NCBI GenBank assembly: GCA_001466705.2
Contig: LATX02000001.1
Span: forward strand, 2,108,001 to 2,172,000
Direction: 5' to 3'
Length of the DNA stretch: 64,000 bases
From: Moniliophthora roreri
Lineage: Eukaryota; Basidiomycota; Agaricomycetes; Agaricales; Marasmiaceae
Below the pieces are notes generated by a model. The model worked only from the letters and a program-made list of their open reading frames with translations, was not told the origin of the DNA and ran no database searches. Positions 22,492-33,738 of the stretch are shown one piece after another; position 1 is the first letter of the stretch, and the number at the start of each line of letters is the position of its first letter. Made by a program: the position numbers and the translations under genes.

Positions 22492-23751
22492 ATGCGATTT
22501 CATGTTCTCGGAGTCGGCGCAATCGGTTCTTTGCTATCACACCACCTCAGACGTTCATTACCTGCCGAACACAGTGTCACACTCATCCACAAAACAGTTC
22601 GACATGCACGAGATGCTCAGAATAGAGGAGGAATTAGAGTCGAAAGTGGAGGAATATCAGAACTCTCCGGGCGTTTCAAAGCAGAGATCTTCGAGGGCGG
22701 CGTTGCCCCAAGACTGTCTTCGCGTAAAGAGACGCAGGAACAGACAGAGACCTCACAAACAGGAACAGGTCTCCACGTCAACCACGGCGACATGCATGGA
22801 AATCCCATTGAATCCCTATTCGTCACAGCCAAAGCCCATCAAACCGTTCCAGCTATACGCCTTCTGTCACCACGACTATCTGCCAACTCTACCATCGTTC
22901 TCATGCAGAATGGTATGGGCGTCTATGAAGAACTCCTCCAAGAAATCTTCCGAAACCCACTCTCACGACCCCATTTCATTCTTGCCTCCAATACGCACGG
23001 TGTCTATCCGAAAGGACCATTCGATGTCGTTCATGCTGGAATGGGAGAAATACGGTTTGGAATCGCCAGAGATGTCGAGGAAAGGAGAAATTACGAAGCA
23101 GGATTCTTTGACGAGTCCGTCTCTCGTTCAGACCGGCGACCCAGGCTCACGGACATTACAACATCGGAGGCGGACCCTTTCTTCACGAGGTACAAGAGCC
23201 TCCGAAACACTGTGGCAGCATTATTGCTCATGGACGCACTCCAGACATCCTGGATACCAATGGAAGAGATGCAGATTGCCATGCGGAGGAAACTGGTCGT
23301 TAACTCGGTCATCAATCCACTTACCAGTGTCATGGGGTGCAAGAACGGGGAGATCTTCTCCACACCAGCTGGGATCGAAATCATGCGATCTGTATGCCGT
23401 GAAGCAGCAAAAGTCTTTGCCGCCGAGACACGTGCTGCATCCCAAAGTTATTTCGACTCGATAGGGGCGAGTGAGGTGGACCAGGAACAAATTACACTTG
23501 ACCGCGTACCTCGCGCTTTGTCGGCGGAGTCGTTGCAAGAGGAGTGTCTGCGCGTCGCGGAGGCTACAAAGCATAACATGTCTTCGACCCTCGCTGATAT
23601 TCGGAAAGGTGTGTCACGTACCGAGATCAACTATTTGAACGGGCACCTCGTCAGATTGGGACGAACGTACAAGGTGCCTACGCCGACCATTACAACGCTG
23701 TGGAGATTGGTGTACATGCGGAGTGCTATTCCACTGGATCAGGGTTTTTAG
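22492..23751 (+). CDS. 2-dehydropantoate 2-reductase (ketopantoate reductase)
   Basis: NADPH-dependent enzyme of the pantothenate (vitamin B5/CoA) pathway, apparently single-exon. MRFHVLGVGAIGSLLSHHL is the N-terminal Rossmann GxGxxG motif. LFVTAKAHQT contains the conserved KA(Y/H) lysine region, VLMQNGMGVYEEL the NG motif, and RRKLVVNSVINPLTSVMGCK the C-terminal ApbA_C signature with the catalytic Lys and the Asn-Pro-Leu-Thr motif. SSTLADIRKGVSRTEINYLN matches the substrate-binding S.L.D...G..TEI.YLNG block near the end. The ATG at 22492 begins directly at the family start. An in-frame ATG at 22381 would add 37 residues with no recognised function. An acidic insertion around residues 70-100 makes it longer than the bacterial enzyme. 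Confidence 0.88.
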   Translation: MRFHVLGVGAIGSLLSHHLRRSLPAEHSVTLIHKTVRHARDAQNRGGIRVESGGISELSGRFKAEIFEGGVAPRLSSRKETQEQTETSQTGTGLHVNHGDMHGNPIESLFVTAKAHQTVPAIRLLSPRLSANSTIVLMQNGMGVYEELLQEIFRNPLSRPHFILASNTHGVYPKGPFDVVHAGMGEIRFGIARDVEERRNYEAGFFDESVSRSDRRPRLTDITTSEADPFFTRYKSLRNTVAALLLMDALQTSWIPMEEMQIAMRRKLVVNSVINPLTSVMGCKNGEIFSTPAGIEIMRSVCREAAKVFAAETRAASQSYFDSIGASEVDQEQITLDRVPRALSAESLQEECLRVAEATKHNMSSTLADIRKGVSRTEINYLNGHLVRLGRTYKVPTPTITTLWRLVYMRSAIPLDQGF

Positions 23752-24525
23752 AATCAATAGTTTCCTCAAGTACCAGACTACCTACATAAATATACACCAC
23801 TCGACTGCAGTCGTCAGGTTGGGAGCAACTCTGAACTGACCTTTCACCGATAACCTTAAGGCTCTAGTCCGAGCTCGGAAGTGGATTTCGGTGCTACACC
23901 ATCGATCAATAAGAGGCTGTATTCCACATTAAAATGAAATAGTCCTGCAACACCTACTTTCTTACAGAACTGGCGTACATGGTGCTGAGACGACCTTCAA
24001 TCGAACTTGCCTGAATCTAGAATGGTGAGATGGTGTTCAGCAACGTGTGGAACCAATGCTTTGTCTCTATCCAACGGAACCGCTAGGACTAGAATTGCTA
24101 ACTACTTACCGTATTTCCGACGCAATTGGTCCCCCCGTAGTGGTGGAAGATGATCGCTGTGGTGGTCTACGCGCCCCGTGTATTTCACATTTTCACGTTC
24201 CGACTCCGAGGCGAGGTTAATCAATGCCGTGCACTCTTCGGCTTTCTACCTCTTGCTCTGAGCCAGGACCAGTTGACCCGAACGACGATATTCTGTATTC
24301 TGCCACTGAAATCAATGTATTGGAGCAACATACCCGCGAATGATACTATCCTGTTCCCACAGACGTCGCCGCAATTCAGTCCGTCCCGTTATGGATGCCC
24401 TTGACGCTCCCACAACAGCATCTGCGACACAGCACTGGCAGACCTCCACGCGACATGGATAATTCTCTATTTCTATTTCTCTCAACCTTCCCTTCCCTTT
24501 ACCCTTTCTTTGGCTCATACAAGTG
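23752..24525. other. Intergenic, nothing recognised
   Basis: About 770 bp holding the 3' flank of the reductase gene and the promoter of the membrane protein gene. No coding, tRNA or repeat signal was accepted. Confidence 0.5.
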
Positions 24526-25957
24526 ATGTCAGATTGTGTGCGGTATAATGCCATAGATCCGGATATTGCAGGCCCTGGCGTTAGGGTGAGTGGCCTGCGC
24601 ATAGTTAGTCGAGGTGCTTACACTAAATGGCATGCTTGTACAGACGAGTTTCTATGTACAAGCTTTTATCCTCGGTGCGTTTTGCCTTCAATTTGCAAAA
24701 GAACATGAAACGAAACCGTCCTGCAGTCTTCCTAGTCGACCGTTCATGGGAAGATGCGCCTATCACTCTCTGGACTTTTATTGCAATGAGTTTCGGGCTT
24801 ACAGTAGCTTCCATCGTCAATCGAGACCATATAAATCTTTTAGAAGCTCTCGCAGTATCAAATTTGGTCTGGTAGGTCATGCTAGAATCTCAGCGTTGCA
24901 ATCCTTTTCTGATACCAAGCCTCCTGGATTCAGGCTTGCAAATATCGGCATTTTTATCGCCCTTGCCAGTTATTCTCGTCAGAAAGCAAACAGTCGCAAA
25001 GCTAAAGTCGAACGTCCAAGTTTTGATTACGGAGTCAAGTTTGGAGCAATAGCCCAGACATTACTGACCATGTCGTTGACGGTGTACCTCTGGTACGAAA
25101 ACTTCTCGATATCACAATTGAGAACAATTGCTAATTTCTATGCCAGGACCCGCATAGACACCTTTGGTCTTAAGGAGTGCCAGATTGGGGTCGAGAACCC
25201 TCGAAAGAGCATCCACTACGTCTTCTTCGTTGGGGCTGTGCCAGTCCTTGGTGCTGGAAAGGTCGCGGGTCTAATCTGTTCCTCGATTGCCACTGCAATC
25301 TATGTTATCGTCAGCCTTCGTGAATTATACGCATTTTACAGGTGTCGAAACGGGATAAGGAGGAAAGTGGACGATAGTCGGGAGAAATGTCCATCGCCTA
25401 CCACTCAGCCTCCGACTCCTCTTCCATCACCTCTTCCATCACCCCTTCCATCACCCCTTCCATCATCCTTGCATGTCCGAGGCACTTCCAACACATCTCT
25501 ACTTCCAAACCAGCTCTCTGCATCCAATTCTAGAGGGTCAGGCGAAGCACCTCCAACTACGATCCAGGGAAAGGCATCTCGACGTCCTAAACGTCGTCGA
25601 TGGTCGTCTGATCTTGATCCAATGACCATTGGTATTTCTATTTGCCACGTCGCGGTCTGGGTCTATTTGGTCGTCTCCAATGAACAACTACTCACCGTGA
25701 ATGGCGCCGATGATGGAGATGTGATCGGTTTCGGGCAGGTGCGTCATCTTTGTCGTTCTTAGTCTCCAATTCTGCTCAAAAGGGGACCTTAGATTGTGGC
25801 GTTGGTAGTCGTGATACCCTCAGTCCTGGCGGTTTTTAGTGCGTTTCGTAGGAATAGATTCAGAAGATTATCGGTCAAGAAGACCAGTCATAAACGTCGT
25901 GGTCACCGTCGCAACCATTCTGAACCGCCTCATATTTCTGTAAGCGAAATAGTATGA
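24526..25957 (+). CDS. Multi-span membrane protein, uncharacterised basidiomycete family
   Basis: Exons join as MSDCVRYNAIDPDIAGPGVR, TSFYVQAFIL, then VFLVDRSWEDAPITLWTFIA and NLVWLANIGIFIALASYSRQ, followed by further hydrophobic helices (AQTLLTMSLTVYLW, VAGLICSSIATAIYVIVSL). The order DPDIAG..VR..FY, DRSWEDAP..LWTFIA and LANxGxFxALASYSRQK recurs in uncharacterised membrane proteins of Agaricomycetes. A cytoplasmic loop carries a PLPS repeat from a 12-bp minisatellite and basic residues (KASRRPKRRRW). A further helix follows (IVALVVVIPSVLAVFSAF) and a basic tail ending at the TGA at 25955. A GTAAGC near the end (25940) could splice to more exons encoding another hydrophobic stretch, so the 3' end is not certain. 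Function unknown. Confidence 0.65.
25417..25465. repeat. Coding minisatellite, 12-bp unit
   Basis: Four near-identical units of CC[TC]CTTCCATCA encode Pro-Leu-Pro-Ser repeats in the loop of the membrane protein. Confidence 0.8.
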
Positions 25958-26292
25958 CATGGCGCCTTTGGCATTTACCTGCGCCCATCCTTTTTCTTTG
26001 GCGGAGCGTTTATCATAGCCTTATTCGCAGTACGACAGTCTGTCATCTCTTTCAGGCACCTGCACCCATCTTGGTCGTGTACATGTGTTGTATGTCCATA
26101 GCATCCTTCGTGATTACTTTTCAATCGTATCTTTCCGATTTTGCATGTGGTGCATATATTGGTGGGATCGCTCAAACACCGAACTGTACAACTTACAATA
26201 CATTTACATATAAATGGACTACGCATTAACCAAAATGATAATAGACATGTACGCTACATTGGTCCCACGAATAAAGGAAAGTGATCGTCCAA

Positions 26293-28169
26293 TTAATGAT
26301 CATCAGCCTCTGGTGTGCCCCATCTAACCATTCGAGTGACGCCGTTGTACCAATTCTCCACTCGTCGCTTGGCCACAAGTGACATGGTGGATCTGTCAGT
26401 CCCAACAAAACCAACACCTCGAGATTGAATAGCTGCGTCGATAAGCGGTGGGTACCTGGGAACAAATCCGTTTGTTTCGCATCTCCAAAAGATGAAACCT
26501 TCGACATACCAATCACCGTATTTCTCTTTGGTCTGGGAATGATCAGGCCAGAACCACCCTTGTTCGGCGACTTCCTGCCACCAGGTCTGGTTTCTCTCGT
26601 CACTGGTCATGACAACATGATTCACGACAATGCCGAGTTTAGAACGTATCTCGTCTTTGACTTCTTGTACCCGTTGAGCGATAGCAGGTATCTTGGCGAA
26701 GCAATCGTAGAGGGGCACGCCAAAACACCAGTCTTGGAAGTCATTGTGCCGAACATGAATTCCGATATACTGCAGTACAGAAGAAGAGGGGGTGAGAATG
26801 GATATAGCACCGGACTGAATGAGTCGCGTACCGGTGGCGTCTTCTCATCATCACGAAAACCTAGAGCACGGTTAACGTAGGTATCTGCCAGCCTTTCCCA
26901 TGATGGATGCCAATGCATGTGTTGAGCGACGTATCTCCACGATGGACTGTAATCCCTCTCCATTTCGAACGGCTGCGAAAGCGTAAATTAAAAAGCAGTG
27001 ACGATGGAGACGGAAAAGCCTGACTGACCTGGTGGGCACCCACGTAATACAAAAAGTCGTAGCAAAGCATTTGTTCATCAGGTGGTAGGGAGACGTGATG
27101 CATGGGGGAAGGATGGGGGGTAACGAGATTTTCGGCACGAGTGTCTGGGAACGCGAGTCTCGCTAGAGACCAGAACGTAGCGTGGGGGTCACCTTTTGCG
27201 TTGGGATCGAGCTTGACCCAGTCAGGGGTTTTTGTATACGAGATGTCTGCCAGCAAATGAGTCATATATTGAACTGGTTCTGAGAATGCTTTCCTACCGA
27301 GCTTCGTATGTATAGGAACTTGACTGTCGCGAGGGTTTGTGGCAGCTTGAACACCTTCCCAAACACTCCAGCACCCGAGGTCATCGACTTCTTCGCTCTT
27401 GGAATCCTTGACATCCCGCCATTCAAGAACTGGTTTCCCGAGAAGCTTGCGCAGACGAGGTACATCGAATACGTCCCCGAAAGCAATTGGTGGGACTGAT
27501 CCGCCTATGTGAGAAGGTGTGAAAACAGGCATGACGGGGATGCGGTCTGTGATGAGGGCTAGGTAGATTGAATTTGCCTGAAAATACACGTGAGTCGGAT
27601 ACAGACTGTAGTAGAGCTTTGTGTACGCACATAGGCCATGACATCGTTTGCTGAAACACATTTTTAGCAATCAATTCAGTGCGATACATTCCATGAACTT
27701 ACTCCAACCAGCTGCGACGACGAAGACTTGAGCAATGATCCGAGGAGAGAAACGTTCACAACTTACATGCTGCCCACGACGTGAGATACTTGAGATCCGG
27801 GCGAAGATTGTTCTTGAAATGAGCGGTAGGTGGACCGTTGAGGACGGCAAGAGGACCCAGCGGGTCCAACTCCGCGTCCGGGGTTTTGGTCGTGTCCACC
27901 ACCTGATTAGGTGGTGGAACTTGCTGGATGCTCTCATCAAAAGTCGGAATGACATTCGGTCGATTCTGCGTGGTCCAAGAGGGTGTTTGGGTAGTCCAAA
28001 GTGAAAAAGACACTAGTCCGATGAGGGAAATGACTGTAAGCGATATACACGCAGCGAAAAGGTAGCGTCGTCGCTGTCCTGGCGTTAACATCCTTGACTT
28101 CCTCACCGGATGCAGCAAGGATTCCTCCGAGTCGCCAGAGAGCCTAGCTAGCCAGGGTTTTGCCTCCAT
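26293..28169 (-). CDS. GDP-fucose protein O-fucosyltransferase-like type II membrane protein
   Basis: A short cytoplasmic N-terminus (MEAKPWLARLSGDSEESLL) is followed by one membrane anchor (about residues 35-58, RRRYLFAACISLTVISLIG) and a luminal catalytic part. SGWTNDVMAYANSIYLALIT corresponds to the conserved nucleotide-sugar-binding segment of the O-FucT family. YIGIHVRHNDF is the core (I)HxRxxDF motif. MTSDE and VGFVGTDRSTMSLVAKRRV form the C-terminal motif. Several introns occur, including a predicted 9-nt microexon at 27703-27711. The enzyme is expected in the ER or Golgi lumen, transferring fucose (or a related sugar) from GDP-sugar to protein. The divergent neighbour encodes a GDP-fucose-type transporter, which supports the donor assignment. 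Acceptor unknown. Confidence 0.78.
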
Positions 28170-28463
28170 TATCCTGGGTGGGCGGTAGTAAGGGATGAAA
28201 GAGAGAAAAAAGGAAGCCCCGGAGAAGGTTTAGAAGGCAGGCATGCTGTACGCATTGTGTGATAGTTGAGATGTTCGGATACAAAGGGCCTTTAGTCAAT
28301 TCGAGGAACGAACAGATCTAATAGAAGGGAGTTTCTGACAAGTGACACGGCTCATAATCTCACCCATAACCCCATATCGGTTCCTATAAAACATGCGTCG
28401 ACCATTCGTTCTACTCCTACTGAATATCCAAGTCTTCTTCGCTTTCCCTCTACAACGTGAATC
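28170..28463. promoter_or_regulatory. Shared divergent promoter, O-fucosyltransferase / GDP-fucose transporter
   Basis: These 294 bp separate two outward-facing start codons. They would carry both core promoters and could co-regulate donor import and transfer. No specific operator motif was identified. Confidence 0.55.
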
Positions 28464-29786
28464 ATGCTCAATCCCAATACTCTCAAGATCGCGGGCGTCG
28501 TATCATTCTATATGGGGGCCGCTCTCATCGTTGGTTGTCCATCATACCAACTGTCCAGCTTCTCACATTCTTCTAATAGATGGTCTTTGTAAACAAAGCA
28601 GTATTGAACAATGCTCCAGATCTACCTCTGCTGTTTCTGTTCAATCAAATGTTGATTGCAGTAGCGTTGTTGCACCTCTCAGCGGCCTTCACAAGCCGCA
28701 TTGAGATTCCTCGGCTTGATTTATCGGTTGCCCAGAAACTCCTTCCCGTTGTCCTTGTCAATATCGTTGGCTTAATCTTCAATACTTTGTGCTTGAGAGG
28801 CGTCGAAGCTTCGTTCTTTCAGGTAGGCTTCACGTCTGTAACGATATCGATCTTGGCTCATTATACATTCAAACTTTAGATTGCCCGAGGCCTTCAACTT
28901 CCGTTAACAATCTTCATCTCTTCCTTGAACACGCACTCAATCCCATCCGCCAAGGTTATTGGTGCTGCCACCTTTGTCACAGTGGGCTTCTTCCTAGGAG
29001 TAGCCCCATCTTCCTCGATTCCAATCACTTCTGCCCCCACTCTTCTGTCCTTATTCTATGGTGTCCTTTCTTCTCTATTCATAGCGATACATGCCGTGCT
29101 CATCAAAACATCGCTTCCCTATTGTGATAATTCCACCATCAAGTTAGCTTGGTGGACAAATGCTGGCTCCGCAGCCTTCCTTGTCCCGTTCCTCTTTATG
29201 ACCGGAGAACTACAGCTCTTCTTTGACAAGTTGAGGCAAGGAAACCAAATGATGAGTGTCTTTGGATGGGGAAGTTTGGTAACCGGTATATTCGGTTTCC
29301 TCCTATGTGTCGCTGGGCTGCTCAGCATCAAAGTAACGAGCCCCATCACCCACATGTTCTCGAGCGTAAGTTGTATCATTCGATGCACTGCCAAGCTCTA
29401 AAATAACCTATGTTGTCTAGGCTGCACGCTCGGTACTTCAAACACTTTTAGGGGTTTGGATATTCAAGGACTTGTTGACGGTGTAAGTTGTAACCGTTTT
29501 CATCTAGTCAATTTACGGAACTTACGGAGTTGACAGTAATCGGGCAGCCTCGATTCTGGTTATACTTGGGGGCACAATGTAAGCTATTCATAGCTGCTGA
29601 CCGGGATCGTCATTCAATTGAACTTCCGTCAGGTACTACACATGGGTCAAGTCACTCGAAACACAGCAAGCGTCTCCCCGTCAACCAACAGATCTGGAAA
29701 GCCGGGGCATTGGAGAAAGGACGGGAACGAATGGCTCGCGATTGTCAGTGCTGTGGGAGTCTGATGAGAGGGAGGAAAAGAAGTAG
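28464..29786 (+). CDS. GDP-fucose-type nucleotide sugar transporter (SLC35C family)
   Basis: Ten-helix drug/metabolite transporter of the Golgi or ER. MLNPNTLKIAGVVSFYMGAA splices to VFVNKAVLNNAPDLPLLF. FNTLCLRGVEASFFQIARG aligns with the FNNLCL.YV..AFY..GRS block of animal GDP-fucose transporters. Likewise GFFLGV, GVLSSLFIAIHAVLIKTSLP, FLFMTGELQLF, GFLLCVAGLLSIKVTSPITH, and LGGTMYYTWVKSLE at the end. The GDP-mannose transporters of fungi have different motifs (GALNK region), so the SLC35C1/2 assignment is preferred. The C-terminal tail is hydrophilic and ends in EEKK. Splice sites near 28559, 28822, 29366, 29482 and 29578 are consistent in frame. The divergent O-fucosyltransferase-like gene supports the donor being GDP-fucose. 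Confidence 0.8.
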
Positions 29787-30689
29787 TGAATAAATGCGGA
29801 ATATAGAACGATGCGAGCAATGCGACAATTTACAACATGTACAGTCACTCTACCAAATGCCGTTAGTGTGCTGCCGCGGTAGCGATAGGAAGCTGGTGTA
29901 TCCGTCGGTCTGGCCTGGTGTAGATTTCGGTTCCTGACTGCTTCCTGTTCCTCGCTATGATTCTCCGTCAAATAACGTCTGCATTTAGGAGAATGGACAT
30001 ACGACGGTGTCAGTATCAAAGACATTCTACAGCTTTTCTTGGTTCGTCGACTCTAAAATAATTACTTAAAACCCCGATTAATTCTTGTTTTACAGCTAAA
30101 GACACTCCGATGCGCGTAAATACATGCTGTGACCATATACAGGGTCATACCCACTTCCGGGACTTGCTGGTATTTCACTACATGTGACACTATTTTTGGA
30201 ACGGTTTTAACCGACCAAGGGCTAGACCGAAATGATAGATGAAGATATTGATGGCTTGTTGGAAATCGCTGTATTCTCGGCCATGCCAGCATGTCGCTCA
30301 AGATGTAAGCCACAACGTCAGATACTCCTTGCGCATGGTGATTGGGCCTCCGTAAGGGTGCGTTTCTATTCATCCCGTTGTCTCATCAAACTCATCATTT
30401 GCTCTCGGAATTAAAGGCTACCAAATGTACAACGAGAAGCGCTCCATCTCCGCTTGCATACGCATGGATATTTACATGATAGGTTGACCAAAGGCACCAT
30501 TCCCAAAGTATACCGAGCCCGAAATATTTATGGAAGGTCGGGTATTCCGTCAAGTCTTAGACTGACAAGAACCCTACCCCCGTACTGGGCTTTACGTGCT
30601 GTCTTTGGAGTACATATTGCGAATTGCTAGTTGACACGCCCTCACCGCACCGAACGCTAGCCCACCACCTTTCTCTTGGAGCCTCACAC
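29787..30689. other. Intergenic, nothing recognised
   Basis: About 900 bp between the transporter stop and the acyltransferase start. Minus-strand open frames near 29690-30370 show no domain and no splice pattern. No RNA gene was seen. Confidence 0.5.
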
Positions 30690-32580
30690 ATGTCGGTATC
30701 AACCCCGAAACGTTTCGAAAGGCAGCTCGGTGATACGGAAGTATCCTATTTCCTCCCATCGAGAGAGGATGGCGTCAATGATATGTGAATGTCCCTTCAG
30801 AATTCTCGGAGCACAGCAAACTAACTTGTTTCGATCTCAGGTATCTTCATCTGGGCTTTCATGCCCCCGAACATATCGCAAGGCGAAGCAGGGTCTCCCT
30901 TGTATGGGCGATCCTTCGTTTGAGGCATCCATTGCTCGCATCCGCTGTGAGCATGAAGAATTATGACGATATCAAATTCGTGTAAGTCGAGATCCGAGAA
31001 TCATACGATGTGCTGCGTTGATGTTTATCGACGTTTTAGTTATGAATGTCCCAGCTCCGTTGAGGATGCACTTGAACGAGCAAATGATAATTTAGCCTAC
31101 CAGAGTTTTTCGAAAGATGGTAATGTATGCTAAGTTTCCGTCCTTGCTCAGTCCTAATATTGCGGGCAGAAATGCTGGACTGGTATCTGAACGGACCGCG
31201 TACGCTTTCGAATGAGCGTCTATCCTACCTCGTCGTCTCCCAAGTACCTACTGACGAGACAAGCGCCAAGGCCAACTATGATATCTGTACGAGTTTTATC
31301 ATGTTGATTCTATCCTAGTCAACTGCTCATACTCGCGTTGAGGTATCTGCGCCACCCATTTCTTAGGAGACGGCATGGCTTTACACACTTTCGCCAATGA
31401 TTTTTTCCAGCTCCTCTGCAATAACGGCGAGGATGAACTCCGTGGACTTCTGCAAAAGGAGTGGATTCTCCGCTGTCATGAAGTTGACCCGGTGAGTCTG
31501 TTTTCATTTTTGCTACCAAACATGGTGTTTAACGGAATGCTTCAGGAATGTGCCCTGCCACGCTCGCTAGAAGAGAGACTCCCATCTCAGCCCAGGTCTC
31601 GATTTTACCAAGCTGCGTCTCGTATTGATTTCCAGAGAAGCCAAGATCGATTGATCGTGAGTTCTTTGCTTGGAATTTGCGATCTCGGATAATAACATTT
31701 CTCAGGGCGGGCATACATTCCCTAAACGGTCGGGGAACCCTAGGCATACCATCGTTCCGACCGTTTCATTTGACGAAGACCGAACAAAGAAGATTCTGAA
31801 GAACTGCAAAGCTCATGGAGTATCAATCTCAAGCGCCTTGTTTGCGATCTGCAGCATAGCCTGGGCTAAAACGACGGGTACCAAATTCGAATTTCCCATG
31901 TGAGCTTGCCACGCTTCTTTTGCCCAACCGAGCATTGTACTAAAGTCAACATTCCAACTGCCAGCATGATGTACTCGGCATTAAATTTACGGCCCTACTT
32001 GGCCATTGAACGACCCTTGAGTGACTCTTATTGGTTCATCTCTATTGGATACTTCAATGTCATTCTTCCGACATTCCTGCCCAAGGACGGCGACCTGCCC
32101 AAGACTTTTTGGCATCGAGCATACAAAGCAAAAGAGCAGAGTGCTCGTGCTGCTAAAAGTCCTATGTTGATATCTCGCAGCAGACACATGGCACAGGAAA
32201 GAGGTGCTAGGGCTCGTGTATGGGGTCGAGAGGATGATGAGAAAGCCAAGGGTACTTGGATACCACCTCCTAGTCTTCCCACACCTCCACCATCGCCAGC
32301 TGAGGAGAAAGCAGCCCCAAAAATACCATCCGCTGCGTTGATAGGTCTTTCGCTTCTCGGAAACCTTGATGGCATGTACAAACACGGTTCCTTCCCTGAT
32401 ATCAAGCTTCATACGCTTACGACGGGCTCGCGTCAGCGGCCTGGTGGTATGTTGCTCTTTGGGTATACCTTTGTTGGAAAACTCTGGGTGAGCTTGGGTT
32501 ACGACAAGAACGGTTTCGATCAGGATGTTGTAGATAGATTTTGGGCTAATGTTTTGGGTAGCATCGATGATCTTTTGTAA
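30690..32580 (+). CDS. Condensation/alcohol-acetyltransferase-like acyltransferase
   Basis: MSVSTPKRFERQLGDTEVSY is followed by a spliced segment with HLGFHAPEHIARRSRVSLVW. The catalytic region reads ICATHFLGDGMALH, an HxxxD motif of CoA-dependent acyltransferases and NRPS condensation-type domains. The C-terminal half has VSFDEDRTKKILKNCKAHGV, SISSALFAICSIAWAKT and LNLRPYL, matching the second lobe of alcohol acetyltransferase/condensation folds (the GVSISSAL helix is typical). A Pro/Ser-rich insertion (PPPSLPTPPPSPAEEK) precedes the end MLLFGYTFVGKLWVSLGYD, where the family usually has the DFGWG-like region. At least six introns. Natural substrate unknown; no biosynthetic cluster surrounds it. 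Confidence 0.62.
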
Positions 32581-32703
32581 TTGTAACACTATTGTACACA
32601 TTCTGTATTGATGAAAGCAGACTGGAAAGAGCGACGAATAAAGCGTGAAAGCAAGAGTTACGGTATCTGATAGCATATGAACGTGCAGAATCGGGACACT
32701 AGC

Positions 32704-33738
32704 TTAACCGGGACCCCATCCCATGTTGACCCAGGCCTGTCGTGCCGCTTCTTCTTTTGCTGCTTTTTGTGACCTGCCAATGCCCTGACCTCGCTCTATG
32801 TTTTGAACTGCGTGAATACCAGAATCTGATCAAACCGCGCCCTACAAGCAAAGACAGAAGGACCTACTCATGCACTTGACAGTCCAGGTCGGTTGGTGCG
32901 GTGGTCCTGTGGATTCCCCATCATAACGAATATCCATGCGAAGCTGGGCTGCTAGCTGGTTCACAAGCGACAACATTGGAAGAGGCAGTAAGCCGCTCGT
33001 GCTCGCCGATGAAGGAGTCGGAGGTGGTGGTGAAGATGGTTGAGGTGGCAGAAATGCCGTTGACTGAGCTGGACTGGTGGCATAGGACGGAGGCTCCAAA
33101 GACTGGTAGTTGGGGTCGATGAGCGCTATAATCCATGCCTTTGTGACTTCTATGCCGTTGCAATAGTATGTCGCTCCAATGATACGGTGGAAGTAATCCC
33201 GAATCTGTTGTTGACGAAGGCGTGCCTGTTAACAAGTTTCGTCGGGGAAGGGTTAAAGTTACCCACCTCCTCATCGTCTTGAAACGGGGTAATCCCTGGA
33301 GTGGCAACGAATTTGTTTCTGAGCCGGTATTGTTCAAACCAATATTTGTAGCTATCCATATCCAGAGCTCTGTTCTTCTCACCCTAGTGACAGACTGTCA
33401 GCGCAAATAGACAAATGGAGTGTCATGGCATAGACCTGTAACTGCTCCCTCTGTGACGATGGCAAGCTTTCCGTGCATGTTTGTCATCGTCGTCATCGGG
33501 ACGGTTACAGGCCTATGCCATGGCATACCTGCAGTGCGTCATGGGTCAAGGTTGGCCTGCTTGTAAAGTAATGGTCGGTAACAATGAATTCCATGACCTG
33601 TCGGCCAATGATCTGGAATCGACGGACATCTCCGATTTCAGGATTGTGCTGTCTGAGTACACTATCATGAGTGAAGAGTGCGAGAGTAAGGTCTTCGTTG
33701 TCGTTTAGTAATGGCGGCAGGGTAGGACCTGCGCTCAT
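32704..33738 (-). CDS. RNase III-like / dsRBD protein A, catalytic residues lost
   Basis: MSAGPTLPPLLNDNEDLTLA and LFTHDSVL precede DVRRFQIIGRQVMEFIV, where the RNase III signature (NERLEFLGDxxL) is expected. Its acidic residues are replaced: the first Glu is Arg, the second Gln, the Asp Arg. The second signature region IRDYFHRIIGATYY keeps an Asp but has His where the catalytic Glu belongs. A Pro/Ser-rich linker follows, then a double-stranded RNA-binding domain (LSLVNQLAAQLRMDIRYDGE, GPPHQPTWTVKC, GQGIGRSQKAAKEEAARQAW). It is a diverged paralog of the gene at 36786-37828. It probably binds dsRNA without cleaving it, an inference from missing residues. Five introns or so; stop at 32704-32706. 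Confidence 0.72.

Noticed and set aside
22457..23464. 335-codon plus-strand frame overlapping the ketopantoate reductase gene
   Set aside because: Alternative frame of the same strand; the reductase frame has all family motifs while this one has none.
23800..24000. Possible tRNA-like folding in the intergenic region
   Set aside because: No consistent acceptor stem, anticodon loop and T-loop (GGTTCRANYCC) arrangement could be drawn.
25417..25465. Short regular repeats that could suggest a CRISPR-like array
   Set aside because: Units are contiguous with no spacers, lie in a coding frame and encode Pro-Leu-Pro-Ser; a minisatellite in a eukaryotic gene.
31987..32676. 229-codon minus-strand frame
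   Set aside because: Antisense of the acyltransferase exons, which carry the recognisable domain.
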